A DNA stretch of 64,000 nt from Vibrio comitans (GCA_024346835.1 AP024867.1:496001-560000), one strand, 5' to 3'. Positions 1 through 8,279 are shown, counted from the stretch's first letter. Numbers and translations are program-made. Notes: a model not told the origin generated them from the letters alone.

Positions 1-338
1 AAAACCTGATTATCGACCGTCTTCGTAAAAAGATGGAGTGCGAAGATATCGAAGAGTTTGTTGCACCTAGCGAGATCCCGCCAGTGATGACACAACTACA
101 GACCTGCCTCCCTCGACTACTGCCCAAACTCACGGATAGTGAGCGAGACATCATAGAACAATGCGACCTGTTTGGTGCAACCCAACTCGACTATGCTACG
201 CGAAATGGTCTAACCCTCTCAGCCACCAAGGCTCGTCTTCGTCGGGCTCGCAACGAACTCAAACACAAGCTCATCGTTGAATGTAAGGTTGAACAAGATG
301 ACAGTGGAGTATGTTGCTTTAAGCGGATTGAAGGATAG
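1..338 (+). CDS. ECF sigma factor, SigZ-like (5' end outside window)
   Basis: The reading frame is open from base 3, upstream of the first in-window ATG at 33. It begins with NLIIDRLRKK, which looks like the end of sigma-70 region 2, so the gene starts before the window. The remainder carries a region-4 helix-turn-helix (SERDIIEQCDLFGATQLDYA, then LSATKARLRRARNELK), the arrangement used by ECF sigma factors to contact the -35 element. A short tail after region 4 has three cysteines (VECKV, GVCCF). The complete sigma gene at 8945-9484 has a comparable Cys-containing tail, so the two look like paralogues. No anti-sigma gene follows; an AraC gene on the other strand ends 52 bp downstream. Which SigZ-type subgroup it belongs to is inference. 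Confidence 0.8.
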   Translation, partial: NLIIDRLRKKMECEDIEEFVAPSEIPPVMTQLQTCLPRLLPKLTDSERDIIEQCDLFGATQLDYATRNGLTLSATKARLRRARNELKHKLIVECKVEQDDSGVCCFKRIEG

Positions 339-389
339 TCAAAACTACGAAGCGACTAGATCGTTAAACAAAGCTTTGTCTCTACAGTT

Positions 390-1271
390 CTATCTATTCT
401 TCACAAACTCCTGCTTGCGATAGTCTCTTGGAGAGATATCAACTTGCTTACGAAACACTCGAGAAAAGTAATTACTGTCACTAAAACCACAGCTTTGAGC
501 TATTTGATTAATGCTCAGATTGATATCACTGACCAACAGCTCTTTAGCTCGAGAAATCCGTTTATCACTCAAGTATTGGCTGGGTGTAGTTTGAAAGAAC
601 TGATGAAATAATCGCTCAAGTTGTCGCGTGCTTAAGAAACTATTAGTCGCAATATCAGTGGCACGTAGATTCGATTCAAAATAGTTTTCCTCGATATAAG
701 ACAAGGCACGAGCTAGAGCTAAGGTATTCTTTTGCTTAGGGTTAGCTTGCTCTGGGTAATTACGCACTAAAAGAACCGCAAGATGCTGAAGCAAGGCCAT
801 CAATACCGGCTCAAACCCAAGGGCAGCCTCGGTGTATTCCTCCTCTATCTCTTTCAACAGTAGCTCTACCTTTGCCAAGGTGCTTGTTTGCAAGTTGAGA
901 TACGGTACTTCAGATTCTTGTTCACGCGCTAGCGGGTCAATATTAAACAGGGCTTGATAGCCTGGTAAAACACGGATGCCTGAGGTTTCAAAATAAGGCT
1001 TTTGTCCATCAAACATCAGGTTGTAGATGATCAACCCGTTCGCATTACTAAAACCGTGCTCTACAGTTCCATTCATAACAAACACATCACCCGTTTTAAT
1101 GGTCGAGCGCTTATTACCAACAATATGTTCAGCTTGACCTGACAACACTATCATCAGCTCCGAAAAATCATGTCGATGCAGATGAAATGCCCCATCGTGT
1201 ATTGCTGGCTGAATACAGAAAGGTATGTGCGGGTGAAGTAGGTGAGAGCTAAGTCTATAAGTCGTTATCAT
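390..1271 (-). CDS. AraC family transcriptional regulator
   Basis: 293 aa, the usual length for a two-domain AraC/XylS regulator. The N-terminal half is a cupin-like sensor with HLHRHDFSELMIVLSG and GDVFVMNGTVEHGF, typical of the RhaR/RhaS-like arabinose-binding fold. The C-terminal ~100 residues hold the double helix-turn-helix, ending SINQIAQSCGFSDSNYFSRV and then F-R-K-Q. It is divergent from the GH3 beta-glucosidase gene with a short intergenic region of about 70-90 bp, so the likely target is that gene, with a mono- or oligosaccharide as the probable effector. Family assignment is firm; ligand and target are inferred from position. Confidence 0.9.
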   Translation of the reverse strand: MITTYRLSSHLLHPHIPFCIQPAIHDGAFHLHRHDFSELMIVLSGQAEHIVGNKRSTIKTGDVFVMNGTVEHGFSNANGLIIYNLMFDGQKPYFETSGIRVLPGYQALFNIDPLAREQESEVPYLNLQTSTLAKVELLLKEIEEEYTEAALGFEPVLMALLQHLAVLLVRNYPEQANPKQKNTLALARALSYIEENYFESNLRATDIATNSFLSTRQLERLFHQFFQTTPSQYLSDKRISRAKELLVSDINLSINQIAQSCGFSDSNYFSRVFRKQVDISPRDYRKQEFVKNR

Positions 1272-1360
1272 GTCGTAATAATGCTAATAATTGTCGCTTT
1301 TGGCAAGGTTTATAAGGTATTGAAGGCTTAAGGTAAACCAAAATGATTGGAGAACCAAAG

Positions 1361-3562
1361 ATGACTCACCCTTACCAGAACCCAAAACTTAGCATCCAAG
1401 AACGCCTAGACGACCTTCTATCTCGCATGACGGTTGAAGAGAAAGTTGGGCAAATGCTACAACTTCCTGCGCATGATCAAATCCATGTTGATAACCTAGA
1501 AGCCATGAATGTGGGCAGTTACCTACACTGTACCGATGACCAACCACAGCAACTTCAAGACCGTGCCGCTAACACCCGTCTTGGCATTCCACTGATCTTC
1601 GGTATTGATGCGATTCACGGACACTGCTTTGAAGACGATGCGACCGTATTCCCCACTCAGCTAAGCGCTTCTTGCTCTTGGGATAAGAGCTTAATGGAGA
1701 GAATGGCTCAAGTAACCGCATTTGAAACTCGTGCTTCTGGTCAGCACTGGACATTTTCACCTGTGCTCTGTGTTGCAAGAGACCCTCGCTGGGGACGTGT
1801 AGATGAGACCTATGGTGAAGACCCATGGTTAATTGGCGAGCTAGCGGCATCGACTATCGTGGGTTACCAAGGTAACGATTTCTCAAGCGAACATTCCGTC
1901 CTCGCGTGTGCCAAACACTATGTTGGCTACGGGGAAACCCTTGGAGGACGCGATTCCTACGAAGCAGATACTTCAAGAAGAAAACTGCTTTCGCTGTTCT
2001 TACCACCCTTTGAAAAAGCGGTTAAGCAAGCCAAATGTGCGACGTTAATGACAGGCTACCAATCTATTGACGGCGAACCATGCACCACCAACTCATGGCT
2101 GCTAAAAACAGTCGCTAAGGAGCAATGGGGACTGGATGGATTTATTGTTACCGATTGGAACAACGTGGGTTCTCTGCATGACAAGCAAGGCGTGGCTGCC
2201 ACGCTGAAAGAAGCAAGCTACAAAGCTTTGCTCGGTGGCAATGACATGATGATGACCACACCAGAGTTCTACCAATCTACCATCGAACTGGTAGAAGAAG
2301 GCCTTGTGGATATTTCACTCATCGACGATTCCGTTCGCAGAATTCTTGAGGCTAAGTTTAAGTTAGGCTTGTTTGACGAGCAGCGTTACACCCCGTTAGA
2401 GCAGAAAAAGCTGCTGGGCAGTGATGAGTCATGGGAGATATCCCTTGAAGCGAGCCGCAAAAGCTTGGTGCTTCTGAAAAATGATAATGTACTGCCGCTA
2501 TCATCAAACCAAATCAAGAAAGTGCTCGTTGTAGGTCCTAATGCAGACGACATTATTGCTCAGCTAGGCGATTGGTCTTTTGGCTCTATGCAAGCAGAGG
2601 CAACTCACGAAAATTACCACCGAGGCCATACCATCACTCCTTTGACTGCCCTAAAGCAGATGGGAGAAGAACAAGGGTTTGAAGTGGAGTACGTCAAAGG
2701 TGCAGACTGCTTAGACAACGAATTTGAAGAACTCGATAAAGCCCGTATTGCAGCTGAGTCGGCTGACGTAGTAATTGCGTGTGTTGGCGATACGCTAAAA
2801 CAAAATGGAGAGTTTCATGACCGTGCAAATCTCGATTTAAGTGGCTATCAAAATGAACTCATTGATGTGGTAAGTAAAACTGGGACACCTGTTGTTGGAG
2901 TTTTGGTTGCATCCAAACCATTGACCATTCCTAAGATGGTTGAACAATGTAGCGCTGTCGTCTCTGCATTCAATCCAGGGTGTAAAGGTGGCCAAGCATT
3001 AGCAGAGCTATTATTTGGGCAGTACAACCCAAGCGGAAAACTCACCATCTCCTTCCCACACCATGTAGGACAGGTACCAGTCTATTACAACAAGTTTGCT
3101 GGTTGGCATGCACTACTAGAAGCAGATTTAGACAATCAAGAGCGCTACATCGATATGCCTGAAACACCATTATTCGCATTTGGTGAAGGTATTTCATACA
3201 CCCAATATGAGTACTCTGACTTGCAGATTGAAAACCCTACTCTGTCAGATGGTGAAGACCTCAAATTCAGCATCAAGGTTTCTAACGTAGGCGAGCTTGA
3301 TGGAGTAGAAATCGTTCAAGCGTACTTCAACGACCTATTCAGCTCAGTAACTACAGAGATCAAAAACCTTCGAGCATTTGAACGAATCACGCTACGAGCT
3401 GGTGAAAGTAAGGTAGTTCACATGACAATTGCATTTGATGATCTAGCCCTTATCAACTCAGCACTAGAGCGAGTTGTAGAACCTGGTGATTTTGAACTAA
3501 TGGTAGGCGCGAGCTCCAAAGATAATGATTTGATCAAAGCTAATTTCAAAGTTGTTGCTTAA
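1361..3562 (+). CDS. Glycoside hydrolase family 3 beta-glucosidase
   Basis: 733 aa from the ATG at 1361, which has GGAG eight bases upstream. An in-frame ATG at 1343 (six residues longer, weaker AAGG) is possible. No signal peptide is visible, so it is probably cytoplasmic and acts on imported oligosaccharides. The order is a GH3 N-terminal barrel (LLSRMTVEEKVGQM; KHYVGYGE; catalytic nucleophile Asp in IVTDWNN, codon 2153-2155), a GH3 C-terminal domain (SRKSLVLLKNDNVLPL; NGEFHDRANLDLSG, a likely acid/base loop) and a C-terminal Fn3-like domain (VSNVGELDGVEIVQAYF). All parts of a full-length BglX-like enzyme are present. The divergent AraC gene is the probable regulator. The exact substrate (beta-glucoside, xyloside or other) cannot be read from sequence. 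Confidence 0.93.
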   Translation: MTHPYQNPKLSIQERLDDLLSRMTVEEKVGQMLQLPAHDQIHVDNLEAMNVGSYLHCTDDQPQQLQDRAANTRLGIPLIFGIDAIHGHCFEDDATVFPTQLSASCSWDKSLMERMAQVTAFETRASGQHWTFSPVLCVARDPRWGRVDETYGEDPWLIGELAASTIVGYQGNDFSSEHSVLACAKHYVGYGETLGGRDSYEADTSRRKLLSLFLPPFEKAVKQAKCATLMTGYQSIDGEPCTTNSWLLKTVAKEQWGLDGFIVTDWNNVGSLHDKQGVAATLKEASYKALLGGNDMMMTTPEFYQSTIELVEEGLVDISLIDDSVRRILEAKFKLGLFDEQRYTPLEQKKLLGSDESWEISLEASRKSLVLLKNDNVLPLSSNQIKKVLVVGPNADDIIAQLGDWSFGSMQAEATHENYHRGHTITPLTALKQMGEEQGFEVEYVKGADCLDNEFEELDKARIAAESADVVIACVGDTLKQNGEFHDRANLDLSGYQNELIDVVSKTGTPVVGVLVASKPLTIPKMVEQCSAVVSAFNPGCKGGQALAELLFGQYNPSGKLTISFPHHVGQVPVYYNKFAGWHALLEADLDNQERYIDMPETPLFAFGEGISYTQYEYSDLQIENPTLSDGEDLKFSIKVSNVGELDGVEIVQAYFNDLFSSVTTEIKNLRAFERITLRAGESKVVHMTIAFDDLALINSALERVVEPGDFELMVGASSKDNDLIKANFKVVA

Positions 3563-3579
3563 TCTGAATAACTAAACAA

Positions 3580-3609
3580 TGCCAAATCACCGAGCGTGGT
3601 GATTTGGCA
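3580..3609. terminator. Hairpin between convergent genes
   Basis: TGCCAAATCACC and GGTGATTTGGCA form a perfect 12-bp stem around a 6-base loop, between the end of the GH3 gene and the end of the I78-type lipoprotein gene. Neither side has a long T tract, so it is a weak or bidirectional terminator. Confidence 0.65.
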
Positions 3610-3621
3610 GTACCCTCTATC

Positions 3622-3897
3622 CTAACCTTTCCAGATTTTGACGATTTTCCCTTCTGAGTCAACTTCGATGTTTACGCGATCGGGATTGTGATCCATTGTA
3701 AGCATTGATCCGCTGGTATAAGTACGCAATGGATGTCCCATCAAAGAACCAATTTCCTGTTGCTCGATGTTATCGCTCATCTCTTGTTTCGCATCCATAT
3801 CTTTGCCGTCCATATTGCTGGTCGTAGACATTGACTCACAGGCAGTCAAAGTGAATAGGGCAGTTGCAGTGATCATTGCAAGATGCAGCGTTTTCAT
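3622..3897 (-). CDS. Small lipoprotein, peptidase inhibitor I78-like
   Basis: 91 aa. The N-terminus is a lipoprotein signal peptide with lipobox LTAC, so mature Cys is at about residue 20. After a polar, Met-rich linker, the C-terminal ~40 residues (IGSLMGHPLR, then NPDRVNIEVDSEGKIVKIW) match the pattern of I78-family inhibitors, where a short beta hairpin ends in DRVNV-x-D-x-x-G-x-I. The protein would sit on a membrane facing the periplasm. I78 inhibitors block serine proteases, but inhibition here is only inferred. It is monocistronic and convergent with the GH3 gene. Confidence 0.75.
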   Translation of the reverse strand: MKTLHLAMITATALFTLTACESMSTTSNMDGKDMDAKQEMSDNIEQQEIGSLMGHPLRTYTSGSMLTMDHNPDRVNIEVDSEGKIVKIWKG

Positions 3898-4273
3898 AAT
3901 GTTTCTCCTATTATTAGGTACGCAGTTTTTATGTTTACGATTTAGAGTTTGGGTTAAATTTTGTAAAACTTCACGACTCTTACAAGGTTTTGTTAGCGAT
4001 AGAACAATACTCTATCGAACGAATGAAACGTAACATTGCCAGTCACTCATTTAAATAATGATAGTATTCCCTCTTAGAGTTCAAAGCGCACGTCGCGATT
4101 AGCTTGTTTTGTCTGATACTGGCTAAAGCGACCAAGACTGGTTTGCCGTTCATCCTTAAACACATTGTTGTCCATTAGAATTTGCGACTTAACGATATGC
4201 GTCTTCCATCAAATACGAGCCCTGCAAACTGAGCTATGATGGTTCCAAATCACTATGAAAGAATCTCATTACT
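3898..4273. other. Intergenic stretch
   Basis: 376 bp between divergent genes. It must hold promoters for the I78-like lipoprotein (leftward) and the DUF1840 gene (rightward), but no strong consensus stands out. The only coding-like signal is a 33-codon leftward frame at 4074-4175, listed separately. Confidence 0.5.
4074..4175 (-). CDS. Possible 33-aa small ORF or gene remnant
   Basis: ATG at 4175-4173 opens a 33-codon frame whose composition looks protein-like (starts MDNNVFKDERQ, ends NRDVRFEL). The frame stays open for about 11 codons upstream of this ATG before a TGA. No clear ribosome-binding site precedes the ATG. It could be a small protein or the decayed 3' end of a gene. I do not recognise it. 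Confidence 0.25.
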   Translation of the reverse strand: MDNNVFKDERQTSLGRFSQYQTKQANRDVRFEL

Positions 4274-4612
4274 ATGTTGATTACATTCAAATGTAAAGCT
4301 TATGCCAACGTCATCTTATTTGGTGATATTGGATTACAGATGTTAAAGATGATGGGGCACAGTGGTGCGGTTAATGGAGCCATATTGGCTTCGGATGTCC
4401 CTGCTGCCCTTAAACAGTTGAAAGCAGCTATCGACATAGAAAGAAGCGCCCCAACTATTGAAGAACGCGAAGATGATGATGAAGAACAGGAGATGATCGA
4501 TCCACCTGTCAGCCTAGTCCATCGAGCCTTGCCATTAATTGAACTATTGAGTGCTGCTGAAAAACAATCATGTAATGTGATGTGGGAAGCAACAGGTGAC
4601 ATCGCCCCCTAA
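4274..4612 (+). CDS. DUF1840 domain-containing protein
   Basis: 112 aa, full length for the DUF1840 family, with the characteristic N-terminus LITFKCKAYANVILFGD, the core LKMMGHSGAVNGAI and DVPAALKQLKAAI, an acidic linker (EEREDDDEEQE) and a C-terminal helix PVSLVHRALPLIELL. Cytoplasmic, function unknown. The Shine-Dalgarno is weak (AAAGAA). It stands alone between two long intergenic stretches. Confidence 0.85.
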   Translation: MLITFKCKAYANVILFGDIGLQMLKMMGHSGAVNGAILASDVPAALKQLKAAIDIERSAPTIEEREDDDEEQEMIDPPVSLVHRALPLIELLSAAEKQSCNVMWEATGDIAP

Positions 4613-5147
4613 TTTCTTATTACCTTATCAAGCAAAGGCGTGCGATAAGGTTTTGAGAGTACCGATTTCAACAATTAGTATTTCAAGCGTTCTTTCTCAA
4701 TTTGAGTACAACCACAGCTCGTCATTTCAATATTTCGAGGGTAGTAACTCGCTCACCATTTAGCTTGTTCCCCAAACTTCAAGCTCAGACTCCCCATAAT
4801 CATTTTCCTATGAAACGTTTATCCGCCCTCTATCCATTTCAAGTGATTTACAGCAAGAACTGCCTCATCTTGAGTCAGTATGTCATTACTGATGGATTCT
4901 TTCTCAAATTTTATGGTAATTGATAATTAAGGATTAACCACGTAACCAATTGATATGTATGAATTTCAATAAAATTAGAATAGTGTGAAGCTATTTTGTG
5001 CTTAACGAGTGTGGCTAAAAAAGCTTGATCTGACCCAAATACAATATAACATGCATTATATATACACCTTTAGGTGTTGAAGCATTATTATTCCCTACCG
5101 CCACTTTGCGTAGTGAATAAAAACCAATCAATGAAGGGTACCGACTT
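4613..5147. other. AT-rich intergenic region
   Basis: 535 bp with no convincing gene. A 73-codon frame at 4702-4923 lacks a ribosome-binding site and family features. The 3' part is the promoter region of the CCGSCS/DUF1971 pair and contains TACAAT (5040-5045) as a possible -10 element immediately followed by an NsrR-like palindrome. Confidence 0.5.
5048..5070 (+). promoter_or_regulatory. Candidate NsrR operator
   Basis: Two 11-base half-sites separated by one base, AACATGCATTA and ATATACACCTT, match the published 11-1-11 NsrR palindrome (AAGATGYATTT and AAATRCATCTT) at 18 of 22 positions by eye. It lies directly downstream of a TACAAT -10-like hexamer and about 80 bp before the CCGSCS gene, a suitable place for a nitric-oxide-relieved repressor. 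E. coli yeaR, which encodes a DUF1971 protein, is a known NsrR target, and the second gene here is DUF1971. Operator function is inferred. Confidence 0.55.
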
Positions 5148-5315
5148 ATGACATTTTCAGTGAAAAAACTATTTGGTAAAAAAGACGAACAATCAACAAA
5201 TGCCGCACTCCAAACACAACAAAACTCAAATCTAAAAACAGAAGAACGCACTGAAAAAGAATCAACCAAGAAAAAACATGGTGAACCAGGTGTTTGCTGC
5301 GGTTCTTGCTCATAA
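5148..5315 (+). CDS. CCGSCS-motif small protein
   Basis: 55 aa, starting at ATG 5148 with AAGGG about eight bases upstream. The N-terminus is basic (MTFSVKKLFGKKDE), the middle is a polar, charged, probably disordered linker, and the protein ends exactly in CCGSCS after KKKHGEPGV. This matches a family of ~55-residue proteins named for the C-terminal CCGSCS motif; its function is unknown to me. Three closely spaced cysteines at the extreme C-terminus suggest metal, iron-sulfur or NO/thiol chemistry, or a modified-peptide precursor. No signal peptide is present. The DUF1971 gene follows after 36 bp, so the two are probably co-transcribed behind the NsrR-like box. Confidence 0.8.
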   Translation: MTFSVKKLFGKKDEQSTNAALQTQQNSNLKTEERTEKESTKKKHGEPGVCCGSCS

Positions 5316-5351
5316 TTGTTAGTCAACAACCATTTCTGCAACTGAACTAAA

Positions 5352-5699
5352 TTGGTGACTGATGTGTCGATTCCAAATGATTTTATAAACTATAAAAAAA
5401 CTGATGTTTTCACAAAAGAAACTATTCCTAAGATGTTTTTGTTTGAGCACAACACAAAAGCAGGCGTATACGGAAAAATCAGAGTAATTTCAGGGACATT
5501 GCAGTTTACTGGGTTCAAAGTCCGCAGAGGCGAAGTCGACAATCAGTGTTTAGTTCAAGAAGGTGAACATCTCATCTCACCGCCGGAGTACTGGCATAAA
5601 GTTGAGTTTATTACCGAAGATACTCAATTCTATGTTGAGTTCTATGCTCAAAAAGATTCAGAGATCGTGAAACAAAATCTCAGCGAGCGAAATGATTGA
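5352..5699 (+). CDS. DUF1971 cupin, YeaR/TehB-like
   Basis: 115 aa. The sequence follows the DUF1971 pattern throughout: IPNDFINYKKTDVFTKETIP, KAGVYGKIRVISG, and the closing SPPEYWHKVEF then QFYVEFYAQ. This is a single-domain cupin related to the C-terminal part of some TehB tellurite-resistance proteins and to E. coli YeaR, which is induced by nitrate/nitric oxide. The first in-frame start is TTG 5352, with GTG 5355 and 5364 as alternatives; none has a good Shine-Dalgarno, so coupling to the upstream CCGSCS gene is possible. Its role is probably in nitrosative stress, inferred from family and operator. Confidence 0.82.
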   Translation: MVTDVSIPNDFINYKKTDVFTKETIPKMFLFEHNTKAGVYGKIRVISGTLQFTGFKVRRGEVDNQCLVQEGEHLISPPEYWHKVEFITEDTQFYVEFYAQKDSEIVKQNLSERND

Positions 5700-6066
5700 T
5701 TGTGCCGAGTTAATTGTTAAATCGTAATCTCAATGTGCTAGGCACTGTTGCTTGGTGCTTTGAAGGTGTAAACCAAGGCCGTTAGGCTTTGGCGTTAAGA
5801 TCATCGGAAAGTAACCTTCAATGAATCTACTCCAGCAGGCGAACTATTCAAGATGTTTGGCTTCACTACTGAGTGATGTCATCTCTACTGTCAATGAGCT
5901 ATTGAACAACTAAGTTCAATAATGATAGCTAAGCTGCCTGTAGTTAGGCCATTCAGGCGACTTTTTATTTACCATTCAAACACCTGACATTACGCAATTC
6001 ATTACTCTCAACATCCCCCTACGTGGTACATTACCCGTTATTATTCCCCAACAAGTACACACTAAT
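5700..6066. other. Intergenic region with possible recombinase remnant
   Basis: 367 bp. A 25-codon frame at 5799-5873 between stops reads VTFNESTPAGELFKMFGF, reminiscent of the STPAGxLxFxxxG helix start of serine recombinases, and may be a decayed fragment. A weak terminator-like hairpin lies at 5936-5966. Nothing else is recognised. Confidence 0.3.
5936..5966 (+). terminator. Possible rho-independent terminator
   Basis: GCCTG and CAGGC pair around a 13-base loop, followed after GA-C by TTTTT. It lies about 240 bp downstream of the DUF1971 gene. The stem is short, so support is modest. Confidence 0.4.
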
Positions 6067-7035
6067 ATGGACTATTTATCACTCACTCAAGAGCTTGGTT
6101 ATCGGACGCTTCACAGCACGCAAACCATTCAAACGCTTTGGGGCGGATATGGTGAACTAGTTCGTTTACTTGTTGATGATGAAAGCATTATTGTTAAGCA
6201 CATTACTCTGCCCCGCCCACAAAACCACCCCAAGGGTTGGAACACTGAACGATCACATCAAAGAAAAATTAAGTCTTACCAGGTCGAACTGCATTGGTAT
6301 CAGGATTATGTAGCCGCGCTACATCCTGCATGCTCTGCCCCATTGGCGACCAAGGTCATTGAAACTGAGCATTCTTGTTTAATCGTGATGCAAGATTTGA
6401 TGCAACTGGGCTACGCTGAAACCGTTACCACAGCGAACGATATTCACCTAGAGGCGTGCTTAAAATGGCTGGCGTGGTTTCACGCTAGCCACATTCATAA
6501 TCAAGGCAATGGCCTCTGGGATAGCGGTACATACTGGCATATTGAAACTCGACCAGATGAGCTAGAGGCTTTAGACGACAAGGCATTAAAAGCCAATGCC
6601 CACAAGATAGATAGGATATTAAAAGATGCCCCCTTTCAAACGATTGTTCATGGGGACGCAAAGCTCGCTAACTTCTGTTTTACAGAAGAAGGAACTCAAG
6701 TCGCTGCGGTAGATTTCCAATATGTAGGCAAAGGCTGCGCAATGAAAGACGTAGCGCTATTCATCAGCAGCGCTGTTGATCCTAAATTGTGTGCAACAAA
6801 AGAAAAGTGGCTTCTTGATACGTATTTCAAGCACTTAAATGCAGCCATCGAATCTTGTCAGCCAGCCATATCTTTCTTGAAAGTAGAAGCAGCATGGAGA
6901 CCATTATTCTGCATTGCCTGGGCTGATTTTCAACGCTTTGTGAAAGGCTGGAGCCCAACTCACTGGAAGATTAATGACTACACTGAGTCACTTACAGTTA
7001 AGGCATTGCGGTCTTTATCGAGCTATCAGCGCTAG
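6067..7035 (+). CDS. Phosphotransferase, aminoglycoside/ecdysteroid-kinase-like
   Basis: 322 aa. The protein-kinase-like APH fold is shown by an N-terminal glycine loop and lysine (LWGGYGELVRLLVDDESIIVKHI), the Brenner catalytic motif HGDAKLANFCF and the metal-binding VAAVDFQYVGKG about 20 residues later. The DFQ plus CAMKDVALFI pattern resembles EcK-type small-molecule kinases rather than antibiotic-resistance APHs. It should phosphorylate a hydroxyl on an unknown small molecule in the cytoplasm. The gene is monocistronic, with a bidirectional terminator 40 bp downstream. The start is the only suitable ATG but its Shine-Dalgarno is weak. Confidence 0.82.
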   Translation: MDYLSLTQELGYRTLHSTQTIQTLWGGYGELVRLLVDDESIIVKHITLPRPQNHPKGWNTERSHQRKIKSYQVELHWYQDYVAALHPACSAPLATKVIETEHSCLIVMQDLMQLGYAETVTTANDIHLEACLKWLAWFHASHIHNQGNGLWDSGTYWHIETRPDELEALDDKALKANAHKIDRILKDAPFQTIVHGDAKLANFCFTEEGTQVAAVDFQYVGKGCAMKDVALFISSAVDPKLCATKEKWLLDTYFKHLNAAIESCQPAISFLKVEAAWRPLFCIAWADFQRFVKGWSPTHWKINDYTESLTVKALRSLSSYQR

Positions 7036-7074
7036 AACTTCATTCATTCGCAATAGGTTCCGTATTGCAATAAA

Positions 7075-7108
7075 AAATCGCCTCCACTTAACTGATTGAA
7101 GGCGATTT
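7075..7108. terminator. Bidirectional rho-independent terminator
   Basis: AAATCGCCT and AGGCGATTT form a 9-bp stem with a 16-base loop, flanked by A- and T-rich ends, between the convergent kinase gene and the exported-protein gene at 7125. Confidence 0.75.
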
Positions 7109-7124
7109 CTAGACTTCTAATGAA

Positions 7125-7985
7125 TTAGTTCACTGTACGACTTTGTGCTAATTTTGCTCGAGCTTTATCGGCAATATTCTTATCTACACTTTTATGTGAA
7201 GAAGCATTCACAGAATAAGCCACAGATGATCCACTATGGGTATAACTGACCAAGTGGTAACCTTCGGAACTGCCGGAGGTTTTTAGAACCAAGCCAACAT
7301 CAGAACAGTAAATATCAAATTCAGCTGTGCCACTCCACGGACGGATATTTTGCATCAAAATACAGTCGTTGTAGGTTGTGTTTGCAACTTTCACTGATGT
7401 TATGAACCCCAATACGGACTTAGCTCGTGCGTAAGTAGATATATTACCTACTTGATTCCATTCACTGTCTGTCGATATGACAGTTGTTCGCTCTAAATAA
7501 CCTGTTGCCGAACCAAGTGAAATAATGGAATCATAATCAGCTAAAACTTCCAGATCGTTTGTAGTTGTTTCAATAATTTCTTGTCCATTAAAATTATTTC
7601 TCGATATTATTGTTTCCGTACCATCACCATTATTTGTCCATGTGTAACCACCCGAATACGTTGGATTGTTGTTTACATCGACACACTCAGATGAAAATAC
7701 AGTTTTCATGTCTGAAATGTAATTATCTGTATCAGTACACACTTCATCGCTATATGTATCATCATACTGAAATTTGTATATCCCAGGCTTCGGATAATAC
7801 TTATCCAGATCAACAGTGACACCGCTAGAAGCAGGAAGAGCACTTGATACAACTTTTCCGTCTGAGCCAATTACCGTAGAGCCATTAATTTGAATCTGAC
7901 CTTCTACGTTTAGCACTGCATTGCTTGCCAAGGCTCCTGTACTAATAATGGAAAGTATTGCCAACACGACCGTTTTTTTATTCAT
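7125..7985 (-). CDS. Exported protein of unknown function
   Basis: 286 aa with a clear Sec signal peptide (MNKKTVVLAILSIISTGALA). The mature N-terminus contains GQIQINGSTVIGSDGKVV, a phrase seen at the start of various Vibrio and Shewanella cell-surface proteins. It is followed by a Ser/Thr/Gly/Asn-rich region predicted to be beta-rich, with five cysteines that could form disulfides (SDEVCTDT, SSECVDV, YNDCILM, DIYCSDV, with the fifth not paired by eye). The C-terminus is a short charged helix. I do not recognise a catalytic domain. A lipoprotein gene ends nine bases upstream of the start codon, so the two form an operon. The base composition is more AT-rich than the surroundings, suggesting an accessory gene. 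Confidence 0.7.
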   Translation of the reverse strand: MNKKTVVLAILSIISTGALASNAVLNVEGQIQINGSTVIGSDGKVVSSALPASSGVTVDLDKYYPKPGIYKFQYDDTYSDEVCTDTDNYISDMKTVFSSECVDVNNNPTYSGGYTWTNNGDGTETIISRNNFNGQEIIETTTNDLEVLADYDSIISLGSATGYLERTTVISTDSEWNQVGNISTYARAKSVLGFITSVKVANTTYNDCILMQNIRPWSGTAEFDIYCSDVGLVLKTSGSSEGYHLVSYTHSGSSVAYSVNASSHKSVDKNIADKARAKLAQSRTVN

Positions 7986-7994
7986 TATATTCCC

Positions 7995-8279
7995 TTATTT
8001 TATTGTTAGACTTCCCTTAACAACAAGCTTCTCCGATATTTTATCGCTTGATGCCAGGGTAAAGACTTCACTGTCTTTTAAACTAATTGTGGTTTTTGAA
8101 CCTTCTTCAACAGTAAATTGCTGATACGTAACTCCTGTATCACTGTCGACTACGGTTTCAAAATTTTTCTTAAAATCATCAGCAGAAACTACATCTCCAC
8201 CAGATGAATTACTGCTGTCAGATCCACCACCACAACCAGAAAGAAGACCAATGAACACCACTAATCCTAAGTATTTCAT
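7995..8279 (-). CDS. Small lipoprotein of unknown function
   Basis: 94 aa. The signal peptide ends in the lipobox LSGC, followed by GGGSDSSNSSGG, a typical flexible tether. The remaining ~60 residues (VVSADDFKKNFETVVD, then KTTISLKDSEVFTLASSD) look like a small beta-rich domain. It is first in a two-gene operon with the exported protein at 7125-7985. The +2 residue is Gly, not Asp, so outer-membrane sorting is expected. No family recognised. Confidence 0.72.
   Translation of the reverse strand: MKYLGLVVFIGLLSGCGGGSDSSNSSGGDVVSADDFKKNFETVVDSDTGVTYQQFTVEEGSKTTISLKDSEVFTLASSDKISEKLVVKGSLTIK

Noticed and set aside
4702..4923. 73-codon rightward frame upstream of the CCGSCS gene
   Set aside because: No ribosome-binding site, no family features, low-complexity composition.
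5015..5341. 108-codon leftward frame opposite the CCGSCS gene
   Set aside because: It lies antisense to a recognised 55-aa family member and has no ribosome-binding site.
5779..5800. GTTAGGC sequence resembling an integron attC core
   Set aside because: No matching second core or extended palindrome, and no cassette-like neighbours.
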